From Planctomycetota bacterium (GTDB taxonomy: Bacteria > Planctomycetota > Planctomycetia > Planctomycetales > Planctomycetaceae): DNA of 12,943 nucleotides. Below the pieces are notes generated by a model, which saw only the letters and a program-made list of their open reading frames with translations, searched no databases and was not told where the DNA came from. A program made the translations under genes and the position numbers. The DNA is taken from positions 1 to 12,943 of the forward strand of contig QWOR01000094.1 of assembly GCA_003669575.1 (NCBI GenBank), read 5' to 3'. This document shows, piece after piece, positions 1 through 7,597 of this stretch. Numbering within the stretch: the first letter of the stretch is position 1; each line of letters begins with the position of its first letter.

Positions 1-1
1 A

Positions 2-760
2 TTCGACCAACGTCCCGAGCAGGCCCGCTCCACCGAGGCCGAGGTCGCGTACCTGCTGCAGCTGGCCCACGAGATCTTCCCGCAGGTGACATTGTCCGAG
101 GACAATATTTTCGCGACCTGCTCCGGGGTCCGCCCGCTGCCATACTCCGATGGTTCCAAGACAGCTGCGATCTCGCGCGGGCACAGTATCGATGAGCGGT
201 CGGTGAACGGGATGGCGGTTCTCACACTGATCGGGGGGAAACTCACGACATGCCGGGCCTTGGGCGAAGAGGTCGCCGATCGAGTGCTGGCACACCTGGG
301 AGTCACACGCACCGCATCGACGAGGGAGCGCATTGTGCCCGGCGGGGAGAAGTACCCTACGGGTGACAACGCAGTCGAGTCCGCCATCCAGGACCTTGCC
401 GCCGCTTCGGGCGAATCCCCGGATACCTGCCGGGCAGTATGGCGATTGATTGGCACGCAGTCGGTCGCATTTTTCTCCCGGAGAAAGCGTCCTTCTTCGG
501 AGGAAACGGCAAACGTGGCCGGCACCGATCTGCCCCGCGACTTCGTCCGGGACATCATCGACATGGAATGGGTGACCACGCTGGAGGACCTCGTCGAACG
601 CCGCCTGCTGCTGGCACTGCACCCCACACTCACACGCGAGACTCTGGTTTCACTGGCGGAGTTGTTGCACTCCGCACGCCCGAACCCGGTCAGCGTGGAG
701 GAGATGGTTGAGAGGGCCTGTCAGCGGTTGCGGATGTTCTACGCTCGACGCGATCTTTGA
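2..760 (+). CDS. glpD: FAD-dependent glycerol-3-phosphate dehydrogenase, C-terminal part (5' end outside window)
   Basis: The reading frame is open from the first bases of the window, giving 252 residues of a protein that begins upstream. Family members oxidise sn-glycerol 3-phosphate to dihydroxyacetone phosphate at the membrane and pass electrons to quinone through FAD. Visible hallmarks are SGVRPLP at about residues 41-47, the IGGKLTT segment near residues 79-85 that closes the FAD/substrate site (GGKLTT in GlpD), and a helical C-terminal domain with TLEDLVERRLLLAL, matching the TLED...RR helix of the DAO_C domain. The gene ends only 46 bp before the stop of the convergent gene, with no clear T-tailed hairpin between them. 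GlpA, the anaerobic homologue, cannot be excluded without the N-terminus, but the C-terminus has no GlpA-type iron-sulfur extension. Confidence 0.9.
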   Translation, partial: FDQRPEQARSTEAEVAYLLQLAHEIFPQVTLSEDNIFATCSGVRPLPYSDGSKTAAISRGHSIDERSVNGMAVLTLIGGKLTTCRALGEEVADRVLAHLGVTRTASTRERIVPGGEKYPTGDNAVESAIQDLAAASGESPDTCRAVWRLIGTQSVAFFSRRKRPSSEETANVAGTDLPRDFVRDIIDMEWVTTLEDLVERRLLLALHPTLTRETLVSLAELLHSARPNPVSVEEMVERACQRLRMFYARRDL

Positions 761-806
761 CACATTTTCGAGCCAGCGCGAGGTACAGGGCGAGGCCCGC
801 TCACGA

Positions 807-2102
807 TCACTGGCTCCATTCCGATGCCCGGCCATCGGTGCGGCTCATCGACTTGAGAACCATTGCAGCTGTCAGCCACGCCTCGCAGCGGACCTGTCCC
901 GCCTGACGAATCCAGTATCGCCCCTGCCCGTCTCCACCCAGCGAAGAGTTGAGGCTCTGCATGGTCCGCAACATCTGCTCCTCGCTGGGGCCTCCGCGAT
1001 GGAACACCAGATACCCCGGCCCGCAACGTTCAACAGCCCACCCGCAGCGTTCGAACATCTCGTCACTGAGCACGACATCCACATGCGGGTGTTCTGTCAG
1101 TAACAGCTCACCTAACCCGAACAGAATGCGACGCACAGAGACCAGCTGCGCGGCCTCGTCAAACATCTCGCACTGCCGGGCGTCTTCGCCCATCCGAAAT
1201 GCCACGTCAGCAGCGGGCTCAGCATCCGCGCGCTGAGCGTTCAGCAATAGCGTCCCCGGCCAGTCAGGCTGGGAAGCCGCGATCAACTTCTCCAGTGTTG
1301 GCTCGCGGCATTCGATCGCCACCATGAGCGGCCGCAGTCCGTGTAATTCACCTCGCACCAGCGCCAGTGTTTCGCTGGTCGCATCGCGATGGGTCTGAGG
1401 AGCAGACTCGCGTTCTAATCTCGGGCAGGACTGCTGAAACCGCTGCTCCACCAGATCCAGAACTCCGCCTCGTGACCAGACGATCCCATCCGGACCGACC
1501 AGGTCGCACCCATTCCACCCGGTGGGCGAATCGTGCCCGGTCACGAAGAACGCCCCATCTGCTCCGGTTGATCTTAAAACCAGATCGAGTTGCGGACGAA
1601 CCGACCAGCCGAGATCAATCAGCTCGCATCCATGTTGCCGCAATGCGGTCGCAGCCGCGATGGCCAGATCGGGAGACGATGGGCGATTGTCGTGCCCAAA
1701 CACGACTTTCAACCAGCGAGACGGGGGGGCCGGGTGCCTTGTCCGCCAGATCTCCACGACATCACGTAACGTGGAAACAAACGCCGCAGCCACTTGTGAG
1801 GCCTCATTGCGGGTCAGCTGATTGAGATAGAGCCCGCGAACACCGTCGGTTTGAAACAGACCTGGCTGTTCCGGGGACTGAATCAGCTGTTCCCATTGGC
1901 GCTGGAGCGAAGGAGCGAGCCGGGCGACATCAACGCGGTGTTCGCAGTTGCGGCACTTGTGATAAAACGTCGACAGTCGGGAGAGGTGGATCCCCTCAGA
2001 GATTTCATCGGGCTCCCCGGCACAGCGGTAGACGAACGACGCCCGGGCCGCTGAAGTAAATTCTTTCGGCGCAGCTGGTTCGGGATTCGAATCGGGCTCC
2101 AT
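807..2102 (-). CDS. Phosphohexomutase-like protein with degenerate active site and no domain IV
   Basis: This 431-aa protein belongs to the alpha-D-phosphohexomutase (phosphomannomutase/phosphoglucomutase) fold. Evidence is FQTDGVRG at 83-90 (family FGTDGIRG) and FGHDNRPSS at 135-143 (family GRDTRPSS). The catalytic loop, normally TASHNP, reads TGHDSP at 188-193, so the phospho-accepting serine is His190. The metal loop, normally DGDxDR, reads MGEDAR at 304-309. The sugar loop, normally GExSGH, reads GDGQGR at about 390-395. The protein ends soon after this, so domain IV with its RxSGTEP phosphate-binding motif is absent. An 80-residue N-terminal extension holds Cys27, Cys50, Cys53 and His55, a possible zinc site. 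Seen: the motifs and lengths. Inferred: it is a non-catalytic or repurposed mutase. The ATG is supported by GGGAG seven bases upstream. A tRNA-His lies 88 bp upstream on the same strand. Confidence 0.8.
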   Translation of the reverse strand: MEPDSNPEPAAPKEFTSAARASFVYRCAGEPDEISEGIHLSRLSTFYHKCRNCEHRVDVARLAPSLQRQWEQLIQSPEQPGLFQTDGVRGLYLNQLTRNEASQVAAAFVSTLRDVVEIWRTRHPAPPSRWLKVVFGHDNRPSSPDLAIAAATALRQHGCELIDLGWSVRPQLDLVLRSTGADGAFFVTGHDSPTGWNGCDLVGPDGIVWSRGGVLDLVEQRFQQSCPRLERESAPQTHRDATSETLALVRGELHGLRPLMVAIECREPTLEKLIAASQPDWPGTLLLNAQRADAEPAADVAFRMGEDARQCEMFDEAAQLVSVRRILFGLGELLLTEHPHVDVVLSDEMFERCGWAVERCGPGYLVFHRGGPSEEQMLRTMQSLNSSLGGDGQGRYWIRQAGQVRCEAWLTAAMVLKSMSRTDGRASEWSQ

Positions 2103-2189
2103 CCGTGGGCTCCCGTACGCTGCTCAAGCATTACCGAATGACACGTTCCGGGCCGCCTGCCACAGAGGTCCAGTTCGGAAATAGAAAAG

Positions 2190-2264
2190 GGTGAGATACG
2201 GGGCTCGAACCCGCGACCTTCGGATCCACAATCCGACGCTCTAACCAACTGAGCTAATCCCACC
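2190..2264 (-). tRNA. tRNA-His (anticodon GUG)
   Basis: Read on the minus strand, the sequence folds as a complete cloverleaf: a 7-bp acceptor stem with one G-U pair, a D arm GCTC/GAGC, an anticodon stem TCGGA/TCCGA around loop TTGTGGA, and a T arm GCGGG/CCCGT with loop TTCGAGC. Anticodon GTG decodes histidine. The extra G at position -1 (complement of 2264) and discriminator C73 (complement of 2190) form the G-1:C73 pair that is the identity element of bacterial tRNA-His. The next bases are C-T-T-T-T, so the 3' CCA is not encoded and must be added by the CCA-adding enzyme. Confidence 0.96.
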
Positions 2265-2276
2265 GTGTGAGTGGAA

Positions 2277-2305
2277 AGGATACCCGGCGATTTCGAGGGG
2301 AGCAA
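2277..2305 (-). promoter_or_regulatory. Candidate sigma70-type promoter for tRNA-His
   Basis: On the minus strand, TATCCT (2282-2277) lies 12 bp before the tRNA 5' end and is preceded by a 17-bp spacer and TTGCTC (2305-2300). The -10 box is a fair match to TATAAT. The -35 box keeps only TTG of TTGACA. The position suits a start site a few bases before the tRNA. This is pattern matching only. Confidence 0.3.
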
Positions 2306-2674
2306 GCGATCGGCGGGTGTTCTCGCGACATCAGCCCCATTCAGACGCGACTCCCGGACAGAAGGTTCGGATTACTCGGGCTGAAGTGGCGGGATTCGGG
2401 CTCGCGGTGCCGGGAAAAGCGGTGCGTCCCCCCTGACGACTCAAGAACGGGAGACCCACCCCCAGGCACAATCAAAACCGCGGATCAGAGAGAATGCGTT
2501 CGGAAGAGTCCGCATCAGCGTTCGAGTGTCGACAGCTGCGGGTTCAACGAGAAATGCGAAAGGCATCCGAAAGTTTGATATTCGTGATTATAAATTGCCT
2601 CCATATCATCCGGAGCGAGTCGATTTCAGACTTCGGGCCGGTGGTGTTTTCCCCTCGCTAACTTCAATCCTGGT

Positions 2675-2679
2675 GGAGG
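2675..2679 (+). promoter_or_regulatory. Ribosome-binding site that sets the mscL start
   Basis: GGAGG stands eight bases before the ATG at 2688. It decides the start against the longer open frame beginning at 2526, whose extra 54 residues have no MscL counterpart. Confidence 0.85.
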
Positions 2680-2687
2680 CTCTCTCA

Positions 2688-3065
2688 ATGTTGGACGAGT
2701 TCAAGAAGTTCATTCTCAAAGGGAATGTCGTCGATCTTTCCACCGGTGTGATTATCGGTGCCTCATTTGGTGAAATCGTCAAAGCATTCACCACGGGGAT
2801 CGTCAATCCCCTCCTGAGTCTGTTCGGCGGAAAACCGGATGTCTCTTACAAGATTGCATTGGGAAAGGCCACTCTCGACATCGGTTCCGTGATCAGCGCT
2901 ACCCTCGGCTTTCTGATTACGGCAGCTGTGGTCTTCTTTGTAATCATCAAACCCATTAACAAACTGGTCGCATTGACCACGGCCAAGGAGGCAGCAGCAC
3001 CGCCTCCGGGCCCCACACCCACCGAAGTTTTGCTGACCGAGATCCGGGACGCGTTGAAGAAATAA
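2688..3065 (+). CDS. mscL: Large-conductance mechanosensitive channel MscL
   Basis: The 125-aa product is a homopentameric inner-membrane channel subunit that opens under membrane tension and releases solutes on hypo-osmotic shock. The order of elements is typical: an amphipathic N-terminal helix (1-11), the highly conserved GNVVDL at 12-17 with GVIIGASFG leading into TM1 (to about 45), a short periplasmic loop (about 47-65), TM2 (about 66-92, ending in KPINKL), and a C-terminal helix with VLLTEIRDALKK at 114-125, which matches the EVLLTEIRDLLK bundle of other MscLs. The protein is slightly shorter than E. coli MscL (136 aa), mainly in the periplasmic loop. The start is fixed by GGAGG eight bases upstream. 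It is followed by a strong hairpin shared with the convergent gene. Confidence 0.96.
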   Translation: MLDEFKKFILKGNVVDLSTGVIIGASFGEIVKAFTTGIVNPLLSLFGGKPDVSYKIALGKATLDIGSVISATLGFLITAAVVFFVIIKPINKLVALTTAKEAAAPPPGPTPTEVLLTEIRDALKK

Positions 3066-3086
3066 CGTCATTGAGACGGAACACTC

Positions 3087-3127
3087 AAACGAAAAAGCGA
3101 GGTGGATCCACCTCGCCTGTTTCGTTT
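3087..3127. terminator. Bidirectional intrinsic terminator between mscL and the DUF1573 gene
   Basis: A perfect 20-bp palindrome (3097-3116, centred on GGATCC) is flanked by an outer 8-bp stem of AAACGAAA (3087-3094) with TTTCGTTT (3120-3127) across a small internal loop. A-rich and T-rich flanks give a U-tract in either direction. It starts 21 bp after the mscL stop and ends 11 bp before the stop of the convergent gene, so it can serve both. Confidence 0.85.
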
Positions 3128-3138
3128 GTTGGTCGGAT

Positions 3139-4071
3139 CTATTCCGTTTTTGACTCGCTGGGAGCCGCGGCGGCTTGTGGGGCGGGGCCATAGACCTCGG
3201 GAGTGGACTTCTCGGATGCCACTCCGCCAGAAGCGGCCTGCTCTTTGCCGAAGACCAGCAGGGGGATTTTGATCTTTGGAGAATCCGGGTCATTGGTCGT
3301 GATCACGATCCAGCCATTGTGTCGCCCGGTCGGCTGATCGGGAGCAACACTCACTTGAATCGGGAAGGTCTGTTCGCCATCGGCTCCGGTGGTCGCTTCG
3401 CCCAGAACAGCAGTCACACCTTCGAACGGCTCGCCCTGCCCCTTTCGACCAGCGGTCAAGACTTCGACACTCACGACCTGGGCTGGCTTGTCACGGAAGT
3501 CGCGAACCATGATGACTCGTGAATCGGGCTCGCCGGTCATCTGATAGAAGTAGATTTCGTTTGGCTCAACAGTCAGCTTCTTTTTGGGCAGGGTAATCCG
3601 AAACTCGAGAGTCTCTGATCGCTTCTGACCATCATCGTAGTCGACAACAACTGTGTAACTCTTGTCGCCGGGTTGTTCCTTCGCCGGTCGTATCCCCATC
3701 GCCAGTACGCCGTACTCGCCCGGGGCAAACTCGGTGCGTTCTTCATGGCGGCGTTGAGCATTGAAACCGACAATCCGGGGCGTCAAACAGCCACAGCTGG
3801 GGTTCACAGCTGTGATCTTAACCGGACGCGAGCTGCGATTCCGGAAGTAGAACTGGGCCTCGTGAATCGGACGCGACTGAGCCTCGCCGAAGTTGACCAT
3901 GTACTGATCGAACGCCAAAGCGGGCCGATCGGGTCCGGCGACAGCGGCCTGAGTACGACTGGCCGCCACCGAGTGAAAGAGCGACACCACAGCAGGCACC
4001 AGCAACACCAGGGCACACAACGCACTTGCGGACCACCGCGAAGCGGGAGCAGCTGTATCGGGAGTTGTCAT
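3139..4071 (-). CDS. DUF1573 domain protein, membrane-anchored or exported
   Basis: The 310-aa product has a short N-terminal tail, a hydrophobic segment at about 16-32 (signal anchor or signal peptide), then a DUF1573 module: FDQYMVNFGEAQ at 54-65 and FYFRNRSSRPVKITAV followed by PSCGC at 91-95. The DUF1573 pattern is an FG strand, an N-x-(G/S) turn and a CGC end, a beta-sandwich related to ASPM/SPD-2/Hydin Ig-like domains. Two further beta-rich stretches follow, and the C-terminal 30 residues are Ala/Ser/Pro-rich. The function of the family is not known; a periplasmic or surface role is inferred. The start is uncertain: this ATG puts the hydrophobic segment at the N-terminus, but the frame stays open to an ATG at 4236 (365 aa) and beyond, and that extension is not obviously non-coding. 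Neither start has more than a GGA seven bases away. Confidence 0.82.
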   Translation of the reverse strand: MTTPDTAAPASRWSASALCALVLLVPAVVSLFHSVAASRTQAAVAGPDRPALAFDQYMVNFGEAQSRPIHEAQFYFRNRSSRPVKITAVNPSCGCLTPRIVGFNAQRRHEERTEFAPGEYGVLAMGIRPAKEQPGDKSYTVVVDYDDGQKRSETLEFRITLPKKKLTVEPNEIYFYQMTGEPDSRVIMVRDFRDKPAQVVSVEVLTAGRKGQGEPFEGVTAVLGEATTGADGEQTFPIQVSVAPDQPTGRHNGWIVITTNDPDSPKIKIPLLVFGKEQAASGGVASEKSTPEVYGPAPQAAAAPSESKTE

Positions 4072-4259
4072 AGGTCGATCCGTCGGAAAGTCTTCGCGAA
4101 CAGCGAGAACGGGGGGCGTCGTGCCAATTTCCCGTGCGGCGATATACCAGAGACGTTTTTCCAGAGGCAATACCGATTCCGGCAGGACCTGCCGATCGAT
4201 CTTGCCCGATCGGAACAGGTTGGAATACAACACCATCCGGTGATCCCCGAGTTCGGAAA
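4072..4259. other. Divergent intergenic region with open frames on both strands
   Basis: These 188 bp lie between the chosen starts of the divergent DUF1573 and SpeE-like genes and should hold both promoters. The minus-strand DUF1573 frame is open throughout, back to a TGA at 4327-4329, and a plus-strand frame is open from 4134. No convincing -35/-10 pair was found. Confidence 0.4.
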
Positions 4260-7200
4260 ATGGAGTTTCCGCAGGGAGTTCACGTTTCTGTCGGGAGTCC
4301 GCTCCTGATCGTGACAGGTGTCTTTCTCATGCTGCAAGCCACACGGATGTGGGTCTCGCGTTTCCTGGCACTCCCTCGGTCGCACTCCCTGAGCTGCGGA
4401 CTCGCTGCCGGAACAGCCTGGGTCGCGGTTTGTGCGGCCTACTGGGCGGCATTTGAGCCGGTCCCCTCGGCACGGCTGACTTTTGCTCTCGCTTGGGCCT
4501 GCACTGTGGCGGTGCTGCTTTCGCGTCGCGTGTCGGGACTGTTAGACCGCGTCCCGCTCTTCTGGAGAGTGGGCGTAGCCAGCTGCGGTTTTGCAGCCTG
4601 GCCCACGACGTGGAGGCTCCTGCTCCGCCAACGCGAGTTGATCCCACTTGACTGGTATGCCAGTGAGTGGAAGTCCATCGCCGTCATGGGACTCACGGCG
4701 TTGCTGGTCCTTACGCCAGCCATCGTGTGCGGTTGCCTGCTCTGTCCGGCTCTGGCACCACAACGTGGCGTTTCGGCCAATCACGAACAGACCATGTCGC
4801 GGCGGCTGGCCTTCTGGCTGGGAGTGGCACTCAGCTGGGCGGTTTTACCATCCACTTTGTTTGTACGAGTCTCAGCGGATCAGATTCTGACCGGTGTCGC
4901 TGGGTGTCTGCTGCTGGGTGCTGGGGTGTCGCTGTTTCTGCGTGGCGATCGGGTAACTCAATCGCCGCAGGCAACGGCTGTTCCGCGACCTACGCCTGCC
5001 GACCAGCTGGCGCTGAGTCCCTCCGTCACGGGTTACCCGCTGGTGGTTCTCATCCTGAATGCCCTGTTACTCGGGTATTCCCTGGAGGCTGCGAACCGGA
5101 CTGCGGAGCAGCTGGTCCTCGAAACATTGCCACTCAAGTTCATTGGCTGGGCAGGTTGTCTGCTGGGCGTTGTGACAGGAATGAGCTTCCGTTTGCGTGG
5201 CCACGAAACCCGTCAGAGTGTTCGACGTTCGCTCTGGTTTACAGCCGCAGCTGGGACGTCGGTACTGGTACTGTATCCTCTCTGGATCCGGATGGGACTC
5301 TGGTCGTCATCGAGCCTGAGCGCTATGCCTGCGATCATGGCCGCCAAAGGATTCATCGTCGCTGGGATACTCAGTCCGCTGGGACTGGCTGCCGGATTGC
5401 TGCTGGGATGTACTCCTCGACGCGGCTGGCTGCTCTGCCTGATGGGTGTGGGTTATGCGTTGAACACATGGGCATCTGGTCCACTGGCGGAGTCACAACT
5501 GCTGGTGGCGTGCCTCTGCGTCGGCCTGCTATTCACCCTCTGGCCGCTGGAGACGTGGCAGCAGTTCGCCCGTGAACGTCGAGTGAATCGACTCGCAGGA
5601 TCTCTCGCGATGTGTGGCTGTTTGATCGCAATGGCCTGGGGTTGCCTGGGCTGGCTGAACCCCGCCCGTTCGGCGGCAGTTCTGTTTCACGGAGACTCCT
5701 TCGTCGCGGCTGGCCGCGGGTATGACCTGCTCACGATTGAGCAGGCCTACCGCACACGCTGGCTCAAGACCATCGAGGGTGAGAACGGCGTCTGGACAGT
5801 TTGGCGTCATCACGCGAATCAACTGGTGGTACGACGCAATGGAGTGCCCTCGGGCCAGATGAGCATCGACACCACCCTGGGGCCGCAGAACTTCTGGTCC
5901 GTCATCACAGCTGCTCTGCCCGTGGTTACACATCCACAGACCGATCATGTGCTGTGTCTGGGGACACCTGGATTGGTCGAGATCAACACGATTCTTGGAT
6001 TCCCGATTCAGACGCTGACCTGCGTGGAGGCCGATCGCGATGCTCGCTCCATCATCGAGTTCCAGGCCTCGTTAACCGAAGCCACCTCACGGCTGAACGA
6101 CAGTCGAATCGAGTGGGTAGACGCCACCCCGATGCAGTTCGCAGCCTCTGCGGCGAATCGCCAGTTCGATGTCATCGTCTGTCCGGAATCGACTGCGATC
6201 CCGATGCGATCCCAGCCGCGACTCACCCGTGAATTTTACACTCGGATGAGCCACCACTTGAGTGACACAGGAATCTTCTGCCAGCGCATCAATGTCGAGG
6301 ATTTAGGGGCCGCACCCATTTGCGATCTGATGCAGTGCCTGCAAGCGTCTTTCGCGCAATCGAGTATCGTTACGACAGTCGGCACGGAGCTGTTGCTGCT
6401 GGGATCGAACTCCCGGGAGCCACTGTTTGATCCCAGCCTGATCGCCCGGCTGGAAACTCCACATATGCGTCGCCTCTGTGCGACAGTGGGAGGCGACTGG
6501 TCGATGCTCGCCCAGCTGGCCTGCATTCCATCTCATCAGGTGGAACAGATGCTGGCCAGAGTTCCCGGCTCCAGCAACAGCTGTGGCAATGCCCGGTTTC
6601 TGCTGACCGTGGGCTCCGAAACTTTACGCTGGGGGCCGAAGTGGAAAGAGAAATTGAACCTCTTTGCGAATCGGGCGGAGCTCGTTCTTAAGGAGGCAAA
6701 GCTCAAAGAGACGGACGAACAAACCGTCGCCCGGCGAATCCTCGACGCCCAGGAGAGGACGCGAATTCTGACCCAGACAGCCGACGACGAGTGGAGTTAC
6801 CGCACCGTGCTGCGTGACGCCCTGAAGAGTCGGCCCCGAACAACGATCCAGCGAGTCAACAAGGAGATCCGGCAGACCCTGACTGCGGACGACAAGCGCC
6901 GTAAGGAATATCTGGTCGCTCTCGGAAAAGCCGCTCGCGAAACCAAGCCGTCACTGGCCGCAATCGAACGCATCGAAACTTTCGCCGAGCCTTACGACCC
7001 GCTGGTGACCGACTTCGTCCACTTCGAAGTGGCGAACCTCATGCAGCGGGCCCAGGACTCCGACCCCGCCCGCGAATACCGGCACTGGATGTACTGCATC
7101 GCCTACGCCCCTGAAGGCGACCGCTCCATTCGACCGGTCGCGGCAGCAATGAATCTGCTGAAGGACCATCCGGAGATTGAACCCGACCCCGCCTGGCGCT

Positions 7201-7550
7201 GGGACCAGTACAATCTTCTGCTGGATGTCATGCGGACTCGCTGGTCGAATCGCTGGCAGTCTGGAACCCCGTCGAAATATGACGAAGCAGACTTGCAGCA
7301 CTCGATCGAAGCGGTCAACGGCACCCTGTCCGCGATGAACGATCTCCAGCCACAAGCTGGCCTCGATCGCAATGCGTGGCAGGTCCAGCGGCGAGTCTGG
7401 GACGAGTCACTGGTCAGCCCGATCCGCAGCCGTCAGGGTCAGGTCGATACCAAGAGCGAGATGCTGCAGGCGGTCCGACAAGAGTGGATGCGTCGAAACA
7501 GCGAGCTATCTGAGGCGAAACCGACAGTACCAGCTGCGGAGTCGAAGTAG
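4260..7550 (+). CDS. Multi-pass membrane protein with a degenerate spermidine-synthase-like domain
   Basis: The 1096-aa product has three parts. Residues 1 to about 480 contain some 12-14 hydrophobic segments. Residues about 510-724 resemble spermidine synthase (SpeE): a beta-rich lead-in (TVWRHHANQLVVRRNGV), then a Rossmann-type SAM fold with VLCLGTPG at 564-571, VEAD at 589-592 and FDVIV at 636-640. The rest, about 370 residues, is charged and helical with no domain I recognise. Membrane-fused SpeE-like proteins are common in bacteria. Here the usual GGGDGG loop reads GTPGLVE, and the catalytic Asp after the DVI strand is replaced (CPES, 641-644), so polyamine synthesis is unlikely. ATG 4260 includes a plausible first membrane segment. 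ATG 4329 has a better ribosome-binding site (AGGTG at 4316-4320, eight bases away) and would give 1073 aa. The gene ends 47 bp before a convergent stop. Confidence 0.78.
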   Translation: MEFPQGVHVSVGSPLLIVTGVFLMLQATRMWVSRFLALPRSHSLSCGLAAGTAWVAVCAAYWAAFEPVPSARLTFALAWACTVAVLLSRRVSGLLDRVPLFWRVGVASCGFAAWPTTWRLLLRQRELIPLDWYASEWKSIAVMGLTALLVLTPAIVCGCLLCPALAPQRGVSANHEQTMSRRLAFWLGVALSWAVLPSTLFVRVSADQILTGVAGCLLLGAGVSLFLRGDRVTQSPQATAVPRPTPADQLALSPSVTGYPLVVLILNALLLGYSLEAANRTAEQLVLETLPLKFIGWAGCLLGVVTGMSFRLRGHETRQSVRRSLWFTAAAGTSVLVLYPLWIRMGLWSSSSLSAMPAIMAAKGFIVAGILSPLGLAAGLLLGCTPRRGWLLCLMGVGYALNTWASGPLAESQLLVACLCVGLLFTLWPLETWQQFARERRVNRLAGSLAMCGCLIAMAWGCLGWLNPARSAAVLFHGDSFVAAGRGYDLLTIEQAYRTRWLKTIEGENGVWTVWRHHANQLVVRRNGVPSGQMSIDTTLGPQNFWSVITAALPVVTHPQTDHVLCLGTPGLVEINTILGFPIQTLTCVEADRDARSIIEFQASLTEATSRLNDSRIEWVDATPMQFAASAANRQFDVIVCPESTAIPMRSQPRLTREFYTRMSHHLSDTGIFCQRINVEDLGAAPICDLMQCLQASFAQSSIVTTVGTELLLLGSNSREPLFDPSLIARLETPHMRRLCATVGGDWSMLAQLACIPSHQVEQMLARVPGSSNSCGNARFLLTVGSETLRWGPKWKEKLNLFANRAELVLKEAKLKETDEQTVARRILDAQERTRILTQTADDEWSYRTVLRDALKSRPRTTIQRVNKEIRQTLTADDKRRKEYLVALGKAARETKPSLAAIERIETFAEPYDPLVTDFVHFEVANLMQRAQDSDPAREYRHWMYCIAYAPEGDRSIRPVAAAMNLLKDHPEIEPDPAWRWDQYNLLLDVMRTRWSNRWQSGTPSKYDEADLQHSIEAVNGTLSAMNDLQPQAGLDRNAWQVQRRVWDESLVSPIRSRQGQVDTKSEMLQAVRQEWMRRNSELSEAKPTVPAAESK

Positions 7551-7597
7551 CGTCAGCCACGCTGAGCGAACGGTTCCAGGTCCGGTTCACACGGGGG

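Larger units (their letters stand above)
2265..2687. other. Intergenic region between tRNA-His and mscL
   Basis: This stretch of 423 bp separates two divergently transcribed units. The plus-strand open frame at 2267-2578 has a composition rich in Arg, Cys, Pro and Ser, no ribosome-binding site and no recognisable domain, so I do not call it a gene. An AT-rich island at about 2571-2606 contains TTGATA and TTATAAAT but with a spacing far too short for one sigma70 promoter. It may hold the -10 region of mscL. I see no RNA gene, repeat or riboswitch here. Confidence 0.5.

Noticed and set aside
784..806. Small GGGC-GAG-GCCC hairpin between the convergent glpD and mutase stops
   Set aside because: Only four base pairs and no T-tract, so not a credible terminator.
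2267..2578. 103-codon plus-strand frame after the tRNA
   Set aside because: Arg/Cys/Pro/Ser-rich composition, no ribosome-binding site, no motif; looks like chance.
2571..2606. TTGATA and TATAAA as an mscL promoter
   Set aside because: The two boxes are only 8 bp apart, too close for one sigma70 promoter; kept only as an AT-rich patch.
2526..2687. 54-codon upstream extension of the mscL frame
   Set aside because: No ribosome-binding site at 2526, the residues have no MscL counterpart, and GGAGG before ATG 2688 fits the family N-terminus exactly.
4134..4259. Earliest GTG start of the SpeE-like gene
   Set aside because: The added residues are Pro/Gly/Arg-rich and not membrane-like, overlap the upstream region of the divergent gene, and lack a ribosome-binding site.
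3673..4308. 211-codon plus-strand frame over the DUF1573 gene
   Set aside because: It lies antisense to a clear DUF1573 coding frame and has no recognisable motif.
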